Part shown: positions 47,802 to 61,466 of the stretch, piece after piece
Position numbering within the stretch: the stretch's first letter is position 1
Layout of the letters: each line of letters begins with the position of its first letter
NCBI RefSeq assembly: GCF_002087235.1
Contig: NZ_MUIO01000011.1
Span: 1-64,000, forward strand
DNA: 64,000 nt
Reading direction: 5' to 3'
Origin: Pseudomonas floridensis
Lineage (GTDB): Bacteria > Pseudomonadota > Gammaproteobacteria > Pseudomonadales > Pseudomonadaceae
The notes under the pieces: model-generated
What the model saw: only the letters and a program-made list of their open reading frames with translations
Databases searched by the model: none
What the model was told of the DNA's origin: nothing
Position numbers and translations under genes: made by a program

Positions 47802-47839
47802 CTCTTCAACTGCGCCCGCAACCGAGCGCAATTGAAGAG
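47802..47839. repeat. Second inverted repeat between infA and clpA
   Basis: CTCTTCAACTGCGC and GCGCAATTGAAGAG pair over 13 of 14 positions around a 10-base loop, ending 8 bases after the clpA stop. There is no T-run, so it may protect the clpA 3' end rather than terminate. Confidence 0.55.
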
Positions 47840-47846
47840 TGTTGCC

Positions 47847-50120
47847 TCAGGCCATTTCTGCGGTGGTTTCGTAGTCGAAGGTAATTTCGCCATCCTTGAT
47901 GTCGATATGAACCACGCCACCATGCTCCGACAATTCGCCAAACAGGATCTCTTCGGCCAGCGGCCGCTTGATCTTGTCCTGAATCAGGCGAGCCATCGGT
48001 CGGGCACCCATCGCCGCATCGTAGCCGCCCTGCGCCAGCCAGCTTCTGGCCGCATCGGACACTTCGAGCAGAACCCGCTTGTCCTCCAGTTGCGCCTGCA
48101 GTTCGGTGAGGAACTTGTCCACCACGCTCTTGATGACTTCGTGGCTGAGACGGCCAAACTGGATGATGGTGTCCAGACGGTTGCGGAACTCAGGCGTGAA
48201 GCTCTTCTTGATCACTTCCATCGCATCGGAAGAATGATCCTGATGCGTGAAACCGATCGACGCACGCGCCGCGGATTCAGCACCGGCGTTAGTGGTCATG
48301 ATCACGATCACGTTACGGAAATCCGCCTTGCGCCCGTTGTTGTCGGTCAACGTACCGTGATCCATCACCTGCAGCAGCAGGTTGAAGACTTCCGGATGGG
48401 CCTTCTCGATTTCATCGAGCAGCAGCACGCAATGCGGCTGACGCGTGATGGCTTCGGTGAGCAGACCACCCTGATCGAAACCGACATAGCCTGGAGGCGC
48501 ACCAATGAGACGCGAAACGGTGTGCCGCTCCATGTACTCGGACATGTCGAAGCGAATCAACTCGACGCCCAGCGCCTTGGCCAACTGACGGGCCGCCTCG
48601 GTCTTGCCGACACCGGTCGGACCTGCGAACAGGAACGAACCGACAGGCTTGTCCGGGGATTTGAGCCCCGCGCGGGACAGTTTGATGGCGGTGGACAGCG
48701 AATCGATTGCCGCATCCTGACCGAACACTGTGAGCTTGAGGTCGCGCTCCAGGTTACGCAGCAACTCTTTATCGGAGCTGTTGACGTGCTTTGGCGGAAT
48801 ACGCGCAATCTTGGCGACGATGTCTTCGACCTGAGGCACGTCGATGCGCTTGACGCGTTGCTCGATGGGCTGCAGACGCTGATAGGCGCCCGCCTCGTCG
48901 ATTACGTCGATCGCCTTGTCCGGCATGTGACGGTCGTTGATGTAGCGCGATGCAAGCTCTGCCGCGGCACGCAACGCCTCATCGCTGTACTCGATGCTGT
49001 GATGCTGCTCGAAACGTCCTTTGAGGCCGCGAAGGATGCCAATGGTGTCTTCGACCGAAGGCTCGGACACATCAACTTTCTGGAAACGGCGCGCCAAGGC
49101 ACGGTCCTTCTCGAAAATTCCGCGGAATTCCTGGAAGGTGGTCGAGCCGATGCAACGGATATCACCCGAAGACAGCAGAGGCTTGAGCAGATTCGACGCG
49201 TCCATGACCCCACCGGACGCGGCGCCGGCGCCGATGATGGTGTGAATTTCGTCGATGAACAGAATCGCATGAGGACGCTTGCGCAGCTCATTGAGCAGCG
49301 CCTTGAAGCGCTTCTCGAAGTCACCGCGGTACTTGGTGCCGGCCAGCAGCGCACCCAGGTCGAGCGAATAGACAACACTGCTGGCGAGCAGATCGGGCAC
49401 CTGATTGTCGACGATGCGCTTGGCCAGGCCCTCGGCGATCGCGGTCTTGCCCACGCCCGCCTCTCCGACCAGCAGCGGGTTGTTCTTGCGGCGACGCGCC
49501 AGAATCTGTGCGACCCGCTCGACCTCATGCTCACGGCCGACCAGTGGATCGATGCGCCCCTGACGCGCCAATTCGTTCAGATTGCTGGCATAGGCATCCA
49601 GAGGATTGCCAGAGGAAGATGCTTCACCGCCCTCGTCGTCCTGCATATCTTGCTCACCTTCAGAAGAGTGTTCGCCATGCCCTGGAACCTTGGAGATACC
49701 GTGGGCGATGTAATTGACGACATCAATCCGGGCTACGCTCTGCTGCTTGAGCAGAAACACGGCCTGGCTTTCCTGCTCACTGAAAATCGCAACCAGTACG
49801 TTCGCACCGGTCACTTCGCGCTTGCCGGAGCTCTGTACGTGGAAGACTGCGCGTTGCAGCACGCGCTGGAAGCCCAGCGTGGGCTGGGTTTCGCGATCCT
49901 CGTCATGCACGGGAATCAGTGGTGTGGTGGAGTCGATAAACTCCTGCAGATCATGCTTGAGCTTATCGAGGTTTGCGCCGCAGGCACGCAAGACAGTGGC
50001 TGCAGCCTCATTATCCAATAAAGCCAGCAGGAGGTGCTCGACCGTCATGAACTCATGACGTTTTGAACGAGCTTCCTTGAAGGCCAGATTGAGGGTGACT
50101 TCGAGCTCACGGTTTAACAT
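47847..50120 (-). CDS. clpA: ATP-dependent Clp protease ATP-binding subunit ClpA
   Basis: The 757-residue AAA+ unfoldase has an N-domain (1-145) that docks ClpS. D1 carries GEAGVGKT and D2 carries GPTGVGKT. The ClpP-docking IGF loop appears as ASIGFTHQ in D2. It unfolds N-degron and SsrA-tagged proteins into ClpP (not encoded here). It lies 30 bases downstream of clpS. Confidence 0.98.
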   Translation of the reverse strand: MLNRELEVTLNLAFKEARSKRHEFMTVEHLLLALLDNEAAATVLRACGANLDKLKHDLQEFIDSTTPLIPVHDEDRETQPTLGFQRVLQRAVFHVQSSGKREVTGANVLVAIFSEQESQAVFLLKQQSVARIDVVNYIAHGISKVPGHGEHSSEGEQDMQDDEGGEASSSGNPLDAYASNLNELARQGRIDPLVGREHEVERVAQILARRRKNNPLLVGEAGVGKTAIAEGLAKRIVDNQVPDLLASSVVYSLDLGALLAGTKYRGDFEKRFKALLNELRKRPHAILFIDEIHTIIGAGAASGGVMDASNLLKPLLSSGDIRCIGSTTFQEFRGIFEKDRALARRFQKVDVSEPSVEDTIGILRGLKGRFEQHHSIEYSDEALRAAAELASRYINDRHMPDKAIDVIDEAGAYQRLQPIEQRVKRIDVPQVEDIVAKIARIPPKHVNSSDKELLRNLERDLKLTVFGQDAAIDSLSTAIKLSRAGLKSPDKPVGSFLFAGPTGVGKTEAARQLAKALGVELIRFDMSEYMERHTVSRLIGAPPGYVGFDQGGLLTEAITRQPHCVLLLDEIEKAHPEVFNLLLQVMDHGTLTDNNGRKADFRNVIVIMTTNAGAESAARASIGFTHQDHSSDAMEVIKKSFTPEFRNRLDTIIQFGRLSHEVIKSVVDKFLTELQAQLEDKRVLLEVSDAARSWLAQGGYDAAMGARPMARLIQDKIKRPLAEEILFGELSEHGGVVHIDIKDGEITFDYETTAEMA

Positions 50121-50150
50121 AGCTTCACCTCATACCCAAGTGGTCGGCGA

Positions 50151-50513
50151 TTAACCGTCCTTCTCGATCTCACAGAGTAGTGGATGCTGGCTCTCCCTGG
50201 CGTATTGATTGACCTGCATTGCCTTGGTCTCGGCGATGTCGCGGGTAAACAATCCGCAGACTGCCCGTCCCTCTGTATGGACGGCCAGCATGACCTTGGT
50301 GGCCAGCTCACGATTCAGGTTAAAAAACACCTCGAGCACTTCAACGACGAAATCCATCGGGGTGTAGTCATCGTTAAACAAAACCACCTTGTACATCGGT
50401 GGAGCCTGCAGGGTCGGCTTGGCGTCCTGCACTGCGATGCCAGCCGAGTCGTCCTCGTGTGACTGCGGACCATCCTGATTGAATGTTAGTCGAATCTTGC
50501 TGAATGCATGCAT
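50151..50513 (-). CDS. clpS: ClpA adaptor protein ClpS
   Basis: The 120-residue N-recognin has an unstructured N-terminal tail (about 1-38), then the binding core with [19 protein letters not shown] (the Asn-Asp-Asp and Met that hold an N-terminal Leu/Phe) and [15 protein letters not shown] (the His of the pocket). It delivers N-degron substrates made by Aat and Bpt to ClpA. It is divergent from cspD. Confidence 0.97.
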   Translation of the reverse strand: MHAFSKIRLTFNQDGPQSHEDDSAGIAVQDAKPTLQAPPMYKVVLFNDDYTPMDFVVEVLEVFFNLNRELATKVMLAVHTEGRAVCGLFTRDIAETKAMQVNQYARESQHPLLCEIEKDG

Positions 50514-50735
50514 GGAAAGAAACGTTCATGGTAAAGGGCGGATTGAGCGTTAGTCGCAGTCTGACCGGTTTTCAAATGGACTGCCGCATGACCTTGACTA
50601 TCAGCTAAACGGTGTTACAAACAATAGAGCCCACATTGGGTAAAAAGGGTCCGCGCAGTCAACCAAAATTTTTTAGGTCAGGCGGATTGAGGTGGATGAT
50701 ACTCCAGACGGAGTCCTTTGCAGAGGGATATGGCT

Positions 50736-51005
50736 ATGCTCAGTGGTAAAGTCAAGTGGTTCAATAATGCAAAAGGCTATGGATTTATCCTTGCCGACGG
50801 CAGGGATGAAGATCTGTTCGCCCATTATTCGGCTATCAACATGGATGGTTACAAAACACTCAAGGCGGGCCAACCGGTCAGCTTCGAGATTATCCAGGGC
50901 CCGAAAGGTCTGCATGCAGTGAACATCACCACAGTCACAGCAAGCGTCAGCGCTGCGGCTGAGGGTTCGAATGCGACCCAGAAAGCTTCCAATGTGCCAG
51001 CCTGA
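50736..51005 (+). CDS. cspD: Cold-shock-domain protein CspD
   Basis: The protein has 89 residues from the ATG at 50736; the ATG at 50730 is too close to the AGAGG ribosome site. The OB-fold cold-shock domain has RNP1 KGYGFI and RNP2 DLFAHYS, followed by a 20-residue Ala/Ser/Thr tail. Placement next to clpS is the conserved CspD context. CspD binds single-stranded DNA and slows replication in stationary phase. A weak promoter (TTGACT at 50594) precedes it. Confidence 0.94.
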   Translation: MLSGKVKWFNNAKGYGFILADGRDEDLFAHYSAINMDGYKTLKAGQPVSFEIIQGPKGLHAVNITTVTASVSAAAEGSNATQKASNVPA

Positions 51006-51035
51006 GGCGAACCACCACAAACGCCAGCCATAGGA

Positions 51036-51069
51036 AACTGCCGGTTCAGACCCGTCTGAACCGGCAGTT
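51036..51069. terminator. Terminator between convergent cspD and icd
   Basis: A perfect 15-bp stem AACTGCCGGTTCAGA / TCTGAACCGGCAGTT with a 4-base loop lies between the two stop codons. It can serve both directions. Confidence 0.85.
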
Positions 51070-51088
51070 CTGGATCGCTGGACAGGCG

Positions 51089-52342
51089 TTACATGTGCGC
51101 AATCAGCGCATTGCCGAATGCTGATGAGGACAGCAACGTTGCTCCCTCCATCAAACGCTCAAAGTCATAGGTCACCGTTTTAGCGGAGATTGCGCCGTTG
51201 GTGCCCTTGATGATCAGGTCGGCCGCCTCGGTCCACCCCATGTGCCGCAACATCATTTCAGCCGACAGAATCAACGAACCGGGATTGACCTGATCCTTGC
51301 CTGCATACCTGGGCGCTGTTCCGTGCGTCGCCTCGAACATCGCCACGGTGTCCGACAGATTCGCGCCAGGCGCGATGCCGATCCCACCCACCTGAGCCGC
51401 CAGGGCATCGGAAAGGTAGTCGCCATTGAGGTTGAGCGTAGCGATCACATCATAGTCGGCTGGCCTCAACAGGATCTGCTGCAACATGGCGTCAGCGATC
51501 ACGTCTTTTACCACGACCTCTCTGCCGGTTTTGGCGTTTTTGAACCGCATCCACGGACCGCCATCGAGCAAGGTCGCTCCAAACTCATTTGTCGCCACCT
51601 CATAGCCCCACTCCTTGAAGGCGCCCTCGGTGTATTTCATGATGTTGCCTTTGTGGACGATAGTCAGCGAAGTCCGATTGTTGTCGACAATGTATTGCAG
51701 CGCCTTGCGCACCAGGCGTTGAGTACCTTCTTTGGAGACCGGTTTGACGCCGATGCCGCAGTCCTGCTCGAAGCGGATTTTGGTAACGCCCATCTCCTCC
51801 TTCAAAAATCCGATGACTTTTTCAGCCTCGGCTGAACCCGCCCGCCATTCGATTCCAGCGTAAATGTCTTCCGAATTTTCGCGAAAAATCGTCATATTCA
51901 CATCGCCCGGCTTTTTCACCGGACTGGGCACGCCTTCGAACCAGCGAACCGGGCGCAGGCAGACGTAAAGGTCCAGCTCCTGACGAAGCGCGACGTTCAG
52001 CGAACGGATGCCTCCGCCGACAGGCGTGGTAAGCGGCCCTTTGATAGACACGACGTACTCCCTCACCGCCTGCAGGGTTTCGGCAGGAAGCCACGTATCC
52101 GGGCCATAGATCTGTGTCGCCTTTTCGCCAGCGTAGACCTCCATCCAGAAGATCTTGCGTTGTCCCTCATACGCCTTTTGAACGGCGGCGTTGACGACCT
52201 CGATCATCACCGGACTGATGTCGACACCGATACCGTCGCCTTCGATGAACGGGATGATCGGGTTGTCAGGGACTTTCAATGAGTGATCGGCGTTGACTGC
52301 TATTTTCTCACCATTGCTTGGAATGATTATCCTGGATTCCAT
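51089..52342 (-). CDS. icd: NADP-dependent isocitrate dehydrogenase, dimeric type
   Basis: The protein has 417 residues from the ATG at 52342; the frame before it is not protein-like. The isocitrate site is seen as [20 protein letters not shown] and the metal/cofactor region as [20 protein letters not shown], close to E. coli Icd. The Ser in IRSLN is the residue phosphorylated by AceK where that kinase exists. It converts isocitrate to 2-oxoglutarate in the TCA cycle. It is divergent from the unrelated monomeric enzyme idh. Confidence 0.97.
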   Translation of the reverse strand: MESRIIIPSNGEKIAVNADHSLKVPDNPIIPFIEGDGIGVDISPVMIEVVNAAVQKAYEGQRKIFWMEVYAGEKATQIYGPDTWLPAETLQAVREYVVSIKGPLTTPVGGGIRSLNVALRQELDLYVCLRPVRWFEGVPSPVKKPGDVNMTIFRENSEDIYAGIEWRAGSAEAEKVIGFLKEEMGVTKIRFEQDCGIGVKPVSKEGTQRLVRKALQYIVDNNRTSLTIVHKGNIMKYTEGAFKEWGYEVATNEFGATLLDGGPWMRFKNAKTGREVVVKDVIADAMLQQILLRPADYDVIATLNLNGDYLSDALAAQVGGIGIAPGANLSDTVAMFEATHGTAPRYAGKDQVNPGSLILSAEMMLRHMGWTEAADLIIKGTNGAISAKTVTYDFERLMEGATLLSSSAFGNALIAHM

Positions 52343-52544
52343 GACTGACTCCGTTTTCGGGTCTGTTTGGACTGCATGACAACCCTTGAGCGTAGCCACG
52401 CCCATTGGCAGCCGCAAACCCAAGCGCCTGGCGGACACCGCGCAAAACGCTTGAAAACATTGGGCCAGAGCGGTTTCGTTCGACCATCGGCGAATATTCA
52501 TTATTCGATAGCACGCATAGCATTAATGCGTGGCGCCAAGGGTT

Positions 52545-52553
52545 TGATATACT
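52545..52553 (+). promoter_or_regulatory. Extended -10 promoter of idh
   Basis: TGATATACT fits the extended -10 form TGnTATAAT at 8 of 9 positions counting n. No good -35 is seen, as is usual for this class. Transcription would begin near 52560 and give a leader of about 220 bases. Confidence 0.5.
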
Positions 52554-52577
52554 GCGCGCCGTGACCGCAGAGTCATA

Positions 52578-52642
52578 AAGGCTGACCCGTCTGAAACAGA
52601 CTTCTCAGCCTTCCAGATGCGCCGGACTGATGCTCGTCCGGC
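52578..52642 (+). promoter_or_regulatory. Two tandem hairpins in the idh leader
   Basis: Hairpin 1 (52578-52612) has 8-bp arms AAGGCTGA / TCAGCCTT, a 3x3 internal loop, an inner stem GTCTG / CAGAC and a 3-base loop. Hairpin 2 (52621-52642) is GCCGGAC / GTCCGGC with an 8-base loop. They lie just after the predicted start of transcription and 140 bases before the ATG. Confidence 0.6.
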
Positions 52643-52715
52643 AGCTTGACGCTCGACTGATGCACCCAACATCACCGCGAATAAACCTCGACCCAGGCTC
52701 ATGACTGAACTGTGA

Positions 52716-55007
<2,292 letters not shown>

Positions 55008-55046
55008 GGGATTGATGGGCGACGCTTCGCGGCGTCACCCTCAAGC

Positions 55047-55076
55047 AAGGCCCCGACGCATGCGTCGGGGCCTTTT
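55047..55076 (+). terminator. Terminator of idh
   Basis: AAGGCCCCGACGCA / TGCGTCGGGGCCTT forms a 28-base perfect palindrome followed by TTT, 40 bases after the idh stop. Confidence 0.9.
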
Positions 55077-55149
55077 GCATTCAGAACAGCAAAGGCCCGC
55101 AGCACGCACATCGCGCCCCCGCCTGTCCCTACTCTCAAAGGAGCTCCCT

Positions 55150-55596
55150 ATGACCTGGCAAGCCCATGTCACCGTCGCCACGATCGTCGAGGATCAGGGC
55201 CGCTTTCTGTTCGTCGAAGAGATCAAGGCCGGACGCAAGGTACTCAATCAGCCGGCCGGCCACCTGGATCCGGACGAAAGCCTGCAACACGCTGCCGTAC
55301 GCGAAACACTCGAAGAAACCGGCTGGGACGTCGAACTGACCGGCGTGGTAGGCATTTACCTTTATACCGCGCCGAGCAATGGCGTCACGTATCAGCGTAT
55401 CTGCTTCGCGGCCAAAGCACTGCGCCATCATCCGGACTACACACTTGATGAAGGCATCGTCGGCCCCCTGTGGCTAACCCGGGATGAACTGATGACCGAG
55501 CAGGCACGCTGGCGCAGCGAACTGGTGCTGCGCTGCGTCGATGATTATTTGAATGCCGAACGTTTCAGTCTCGACCTGCTGCGCGACAAGGCGTGA
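55150..55596 (+). CDS. nudJ: Nudix hydrolase (NudJ-like)
   Basis: The protein has 148 residues from the ATG at 55150, with AAAGGAG upstream. The Nudix box is complete from about residue 37: GHLDPDESLQHAAVRETLEE then TGWD. It hydrolyses nucleoside di/triphosphates or thiamine-type diphosphates. The gene sits before mnmA as in E. coli (nudJ-mnmA-hflD-purB), which supports the NudJ assignment. It lies 60 bases before mnmA. Confidence 0.88.
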   Translation: MTWQAHVTVATIVEDQGRFLFVEEIKAGRKVLNQPAGHLDPDESLQHAAVRETLEETGWDVELTGVVGIYLYTAPSNGVTYQRICFAAKALRHHPDYTLDEGIVGPLWLTRDELMTEQARWRSELVLRCVDDYLNAERFSLDLLRDKA

Positions 55597-55656
55597 GACT
55601 CGACGCCCTCAGCCTGATAGAATCGCGTCCTTTTCAAGGCCACCCATTGAATCCCT

Positions 55657-56787
55657 ATGCGTGATCCAGCCCCCTCCAACTCAGAAATGAAGCGCGTCAT
55701 AGTCGGCATGTCCGGCGGCGTGGACTCTTCCGTTTCCGCCGTACTGCTCATGGAGCAGGGTTATCAGGTGGAAGGCTTGTTCATGAAGAACTGGGAAGAA
55801 GACGACGGAACGGAATATTGCACCGCCCGCGAAGACCTGGCCGATGCTCAGGCCGTGTGCGACAAGATCGGCATAAAGCTGCACACCGCCAACTTCGCGG
55901 CGGAATACTGGGACAATGTCTTCGAACATTTCCTGGAAGAGTACAAGGCCGGGCGCACTCCCAACCCCGACATCCTGTGCAACCGGGAAATCAAGTTCAA
56001 GGCCTTCCTCGACTACGCCCTCATGCTTGGCGCCGATCTGATTGCCACGGGCCACTATGTGCGCCGCCGTGACATTGACGGACGTACCGAACTGCTCAAG
56101 GGACTGGACCCGAACAAGGACCAGAGCTACTTCCTGCACGCCGTCGGCGGCAAGCAGATCGCCAGAACCCTGTTTCCGGTCGGCGAACTGGAAAAGCCGG
56201 AAGTGCGGGCCATCGCGGAAAAGCACGGCCTGGCGACGGCCAGGAAAAAGGATTCCACTGGCATCTGCTTCATTGGCGAGCGGCGCTTTACTGACTTCCT
56301 GCGCCAGTACCTGCCAGCGCAGCCGGGCGAAATCAAGACCACCGAAGGCGAAGTCATCGGTCGCCACAGCGGTTTGATGTACCACACCATCGGCCAGCGT
56401 CAGGGCTTGGGCATTGGCGGCCTCAAGGACGCCAGCGACGACCCTTGGTACGTACTGGTCAAGGACCTGGAGCATAACGAACTGATCGTAGGCCAGGGCA
56501 ACGATCACCCGTGGCTGTTCTCCCGGGCGCTGGTTTCCTCGGAAATCTACTGGGTCAACCCCATCGACCTGAGCAGCCCGCGCAAGTTGACCGCCAAGGT
56601 TCGCTATCGTCAGGGCGACCAGCAGTGCACGCTGGAAAAAACTGCCGTCGGCTACCGCGCCACGTTCGACGAACCACAGCGCGCCGTGACACCTGGCCAG
56701 TCCGTGGTGTTCTACGATGGCGAAATCTGCCTGGGCGGCGGCGTGATCGAAATCGCCGAACCCTGGACCAGCAAGGATACGCGTTGA
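55657..56787 (+). CDS. mnmA: tRNA-specific 2-thiouridylase MnmA
   Basis: The 376-residue enzyme has the PP-loop GMSGGVDSS (17-25) for adenylation, the catalytic Cys108 in [11 protein letters not shown] and the persulfide Cys204 in [11 protein letters not shown]. It thiolates U34 of tRNA Lys, Glu and Gln using sulfur delivered by the TusDCBE proteins encoded at 34.4-35.8 kb. An in-frame ATG at 55687 would drop ten residues. The stop shares one base with the hflD start. Confidence 0.97.
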   Translation: MRDPAPSNSEMKRVIVGMSGGVDSSVSAVLLMEQGYQVEGLFMKNWEEDDGTEYCTAREDLADAQAVCDKIGIKLHTANFAAEYWDNVFEHFLEEYKAGRTPNPDILCNREIKFKAFLDYALMLGADLIATGHYVRRRDIDGRTELLKGLDPNKDQSYFLHAVGGKQIARTLFPVGELEKPEVRAIAEKHGLATARKKDSTGICFIGERRFTDFLRQYLPAQPGEIKTTEGEVIGRHSGLMYHTIGQRQGLGIGGLKDASDDPWYVLVKDLEHNELIVGQGNDHPWLFSRALVSSEIYWVNPIDLSSPRKLTAKVRYRQGDQQCTLEKTAVGYRATFDEPQRAVTPGQSVVFYDGEICLGGGVIEIAEPWTSKDTR

Positions 56788-57407
56788 TGACACCGACTCA
56801 GGAACAATTAACCGCTCTGGGAGGTGTATTCCAGGCCGCCGTTCTGGTCGACAGAATTGCCAAGACCGGACAGGTCAGCGAGGCAGCGTTGAGCTGCATG
56901 ATCGGCAGCCTGCTAATCGTCGATCCCAAGGACACGCTGGACGTGTACGGCGGCGACGACCTGAATCTGCACGAAGGCTATCGCGCCATGGTCAGCGCTT
57001 TGGAGCGCGACCCCGCGACCCTGCAACGCGAGCCACTGCGCTATGCACTGTCGATGCTGGGCCTGGAACGTCAGTTGGCCAAGCGTGACGACATGCTGGA
57101 GACCATCGGCAAACGCATTCCGGTCATTCAGTCCCAAGTCGAGCATTTCGGCGTGGCGCACGAGAACGTGATTGCCGCCACTGCCGCGCTGTACCAGGAC
57201 ACCCTGAGCACACTGCGCCAGCGTATTCAGGTGCACGGCGACATGCGTAACCTGCAGCAGCCCAACAACGCCTCGAAGATTCGCGCCCTGCTGCTGGCCG
57301 GTATCCGCTCCGCGCGCCTGTGGCGGCAAGTGGGCGGTCATCGCTGGCAACTGGTCTTCAATCGACGCAAGATGTTGAAAGAACTCTACCCATTGCTGCA
57401 CGGCTGA
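56787..57407 (+). CDS. hflD: High frequency lysogenization protein HflD homolog
   Basis: The protein has 206 residues from the ATG at 56787, which shares a base with the mnmA stop (TGATG). It is a helical membrane-associated protein with [20 protein letters not shown] at the N-terminus and [20 protein letters not shown] in the C-terminal half. In E. coli it affects phage lambda CII activity; its cellular role is unclear. It sits between mnmA and purB as in other gammaproteobacteria. Confidence 0.94.
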   Translation: MTPTQEQLTALGGVFQAAVLVDRIAKTGQVSEAALSCMIGSLLIVDPKDTLDVYGGDDLNLHEGYRAMVSALERDPATLQREPLRYALSMLGLERQLAKRDDMLETIGKRIPVIQSQVEHFGVAHENVIAATAALYQDTLSTLRQRIQVHGDMRNLQQPNNASKIRALLLAGIRSARLWRQVGGHRWQLVFNRRKMLKELYPLLHG

Positions 57408-57425
57408 CCCGCCGCGCAACAATGA

Positions 57426-58910
<1,485 letters not shown>

Positions 58911-58930
58911 CACGCAATACCATTTGCACA

Positions 58931-58953
58931 CGCCCGGCTGTGCCGGGCGTTTT
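58931..58953 (+). terminator. Terminator of purB
   Basis: An 8-bp perfect stem CGCCCGGC / GCCGGGCG with a 3-base loop is followed by TTTT. Confidence 0.9.
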
Positions 58954-58971
58954 CATTTCAAGGGCTTACAC

Positions 58972-60138
58972 ATGAATCCTGATATTCCTCTTCAACTTTT
59001 GGGCGGCATCAGCGCGCGCGTTTTCCTGCGTGATTACTGGCAGAAAAAGCCATTGCTGATCCGCCAGGCACTGCCGGACTTCCAGAGCCCGATCGATGCG
59101 GACGAACTGGCCGGCCTTGCTCTTGAAGAAGAAGTCGAGTCGCGACTGGTCATCGAAAACGGCGAGCGTCCATGGGAGCTACGTCGCGGCCCCTTTGCTG
59201 AAGATGAGTTCAGCAAGCTGCCGGAGCGTGAATGGACCCTGCTGGTTCAGGCGGTCGATCAATTCGTTCCGGAAGTGGGTGAACTGCTGGAAAACTTCCG
59301 CTTTCTGCCGAGCTGGCGGATCGATGACGTAATGATCAGCTACGCCGCGCCAGGGGGCAGCGTCGGTCCACACTTCGACAACTACGACGTATTCCTGCTG
59401 CAAGGTCACGGCAAGCGTCACTGGCAGATCGGCCAGATGTGCGACTCCGACAGCGCCCTGCTGCAACACGCAGACCTGCGCATCCTCGCCGACTTCGAGG
59501 CCACCGAAGAGTGGACCCTGGAACCGGGCGACATGCTGTACCTACCGCCTCGCCTGGCTCACTGCGGCGTGGCGGTGGATGACTGCCTGACGTATTCGGT
59601 CGGCTTCCGCGCCCCCAGTGCGGCCGAGGTACTGACCCACTTCACCGACTTCCTCAGCCAGTTCATTCCGGATGAAGAGCGCTACACCGATGCCGATGCA
59701 CAGCCGGTTAGCGACCCGCATCAGATCCAGCACGACGCACTCGACCGCCTCAAAGCCCTGCTGGCCGAACACATGGGCGACGAGCGCCTGCTGCTGACCT
59801 GGTTTGGCCAGTTCATGACCGAACCGCGTTACCCGGAATTGGTCACCGGGCCTGAACTGGAAGAAGAAGACCTGCTCGACAGCCTCGAACAAGGCGCGGT
59901 GCTGATTCGCAACCCGAGTGCGCGCCTGGCCTGGTCGGAAGTGGACGATGATCTGCTACTGTTTGCCAGTGGCCAGAGCCGCTTGCTGCCGGGCAGCTTG
60001 CGCGAACTGCTCAAGCTGATCTGTGCCGCCGATGCACTGCACGCTGAAAACCTCGGTCAATGGCTGACCGATGAAGAAGGTCGCAATCTGCTTTGCGAAC
60101 TCGTAAAACAAGGAAGCCTGGGATTTGCCGATGAATAA
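58972..60138 (+). CDS. roxA: Ribosomal protein uL16 3-hydroxylase RoxA (YcfD)
   Basis: The protein has 388 residues from the ATG at 58972. It is a JmjC-type Fe(II)/2-oxoglutarate oxygenase with the HxD...H iron triad in VGPHFDNYDV (His134, Asp136) and RLAHCGV (His197). It has a dimerisation segment and a C-terminal winged-helix domain as in E. coli YcfD, which hydroxylates an arginine of ribosomal protein uL16. It overlaps the next gene by 8 bases. Confidence 0.94.
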   Translation: MNPDIPLQLLGGISARVFLRDYWQKKPLLIRQALPDFQSPIDADELAGLALEEEVESRLVIENGERPWELRRGPFAEDEFSKLPEREWTLLVQAVDQFVPEVGELLENFRFLPSWRIDDVMISYAAPGGSVGPHFDNYDVFLLQGHGKRHWQIGQMCDSDSALLQHADLRILADFEATEEWTLEPGDMLYLPPRLAHCGVAVDDCLTYSVGFRAPSAAEVLTHFTDFLSQFIPDEERYTDADAQPVSDPHQIQHDALDRLKALLAEHMGDERLLLTWFGQFMTEPRYPELVTGPELEEEDLLDSLEQGAVLIRNPSARLAWSEVDDDLLLFASGQSRLLPGSLRELLKLICAADALHAENLGQWLTDEEGRNLLCELVKQGSLGFADE

Positions 60139-60553
60139 AATCACCGTATCTGTTGCAGACTGGCAGAAGAACAACGCCGATATCCGGCGTATTCGCGACG
60201 CGGTCTTCATCGCCGAGCAATCGGTACCGCCGGAACTGGAATGGGATTCGGAAGACATGGAGGCCGTGCATTTCCTGGCCTACGAAGGCGATTATCCGGT
60301 TGGCACCGCCCGGCTGCTGCACGATGGTGAAATCGGACGTCTGTCGGTGCTCAAGGACTGGCGCGGGCTAAAAGCAGGCGAAGCACTGCTCACTGCAGTG
60401 ATCGGCGAAGCGGAAAGGCGTGGGCTGAAGCAACAGAAGCTCAGCGCACAGGTTCAAGCCGCAGCGTTCTACGAGCGTTTCGGCTTTACCGTGGTCAGCG
60501 ACGAGTTCCTGGAAGCCGGCCTGCCTCACGTAGACATGGTCCGTCATAGCTGA
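60131..60553 (+). CDS. GNAT-family N-acetyltransferase (ElaA/YjcF-like)
   Basis: The protein has 140 residues from the ATG at 60131. Features are the VFIAEQSVPPELEWDSED segment, the strand HFLAYEGDYPVGTARLL and the acetyl-CoA loop IGRLSVLKDWRGLKAGEALL, followed by AQVQAAAFYERFGF. The substrate is unknown. The 8-base overlap with roxA shows translational coupling and suggests a linked role, perhaps on ribosomal proteins, which is speculation. Confidence 0.9.
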   Translation: MNKITVSVADWQKNNADIRRIRDAVFIAEQSVPPELEWDSEDMEAVHFLAYEGDYPVGTARLLHDGEIGRLSVLKDWRGLKAGEALLTAVIGEAERRGLKQQKLSAQVQAAAFYERFGFTVVSDEFLEAGLPHVDMVRHS

Positions 60554-60590
60554 GAATCTTATGTAGGCGTTTTCAAGCGCACTACACAAT

Positions 60591-60655
60591 CACAACGCCC
60601 CGCCTTCGTACCCAGCCTGACCAGGCTGGAGCACAGAATGCCGGGGCGTTTTGTG
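60591..60655. terminator. Nested double hairpin after the GNAT gene
   Basis: Outer arms CACAACGCCCCG (60591-60602) and CGGGGCGTTTTGTG (60642-60655) enclose a second perfect hairpin CCAGCCTG-AC-CAGGCTGG (60612-60629). The outer stem with its T-run acts as a terminator; the inner hairpin is unusual. Confidence 0.7.
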
Positions 60656-60734
60656 TTTCTGCCATTCAGATTGCCTGCGCCAGGCCGACAACATGGCACA
60701 CTCATGCTTTACGGCCCCATCGCGGAGAATGGAC

Positions 60735-61466
60735 ATGTCAGGACGTACCCTGCTCGCTTCACTGTTGATCGCCTTCAGCTCCTACACCCTCGCCGCCACG
60801 GAAATTGTGCCACTCAATTACCGCACCAGCGCAGACCTCCTGCCGGTCGCCAAGTCATTTCTGGGCCAGGACGGCACGGTCAGCGCCTACGAAAACCAGC
60901 TGGTCGTCAATGCCGATTCGCGCAAGATCGAAGAACTTCGCACCTTGATCTCACAACTGGACACGGCACCGAAGCGCCTGCTCATCAGCGTAGACACCAG
61001 TGAAAACGCGTCCCGCAGCGCCAACGGTTCACGCGTGATCAATTACGGCACGACAAGCCGCGAAGGCGGCGTGCAGCAGATTCAGACCAGTGAGGGCACT
61101 CCGGCGCTGATCCAGATCGGACAAAGCGTGCCGCTGACCACCTCGTCCACTGACTCGTATGGTTACGCGCAAAGCAATACCGAGTACCGCAACGTCACCC
61201 AGGGTTTCTACGTCACCGCAAGCGTCACCGGCGACAACGTGCACCTGAACATCAGCACCAACCGCGACCGCATGAGCCAGGAACGGCCGGACGCAATCAA
61301 AGTGCAAAGCACCGACAGTCAAGTCAGCGGTCGCCTCGGGGAATGGATCACCCTGGCCAGCAGCAGCGACCAATCGATAGCCGAACAGAGTGGCGAAGCG
61401 CAGCGCTACTCCACTCAGGGCCGGGACGACATGGTATTACGCGTCATGGTGCAAACTCTCGAATAG
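60735..61466 (+). CDS. Exported secretin-N-domain protein of unknown function
   Basis: The protein has 243 residues from the ATG at 60735, with GGAG about 7 bases upstream; an ATG at 60729 is too close. A signal peptide (MSGRTLLASLLIAFSSYTLAA) is followed by a domain resembling the N1-type ring of secretins (EIVPLNYRTSADLLPVAKSF to EELRTLISQLDT, about 23-90). A beta-rich segment follows (VPLTTSSTDSYGYAQ; GFYVTASVTGDNVHLNIST) without the membrane gate of a secretin. It cannot form a pore alone. Related genes between this GNAT gene and aceA occur in other pseudomonads; function unknown. Confidence 0.8.
   Translation: MSGRTLLASLLIAFSSYTLAATEIVPLNYRTSADLLPVAKSFLGQDGTVSAYENQLVVNADSRKIEELRTLISQLDTAPKRLLISVDTSENASRSANGSRVINYGTTSREGGVQQIQTSEGTPALIQIGQSVPLTTSSTDSYGYAQSNTEYRNVTQGFYVTASVTGDNVHLNISTNRDRMSQERPDAIKVQSTDSQVSGRLGEWITLASSSDQSIAEQSGEAQRYSTQGRDDMVLRVMVQTLE

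Noticed and set aside
47778..50021. 747-codon open frame antisense to clpA
   Set aside because: It is a mirror of clpA third-position GC bias; no family features are seen.
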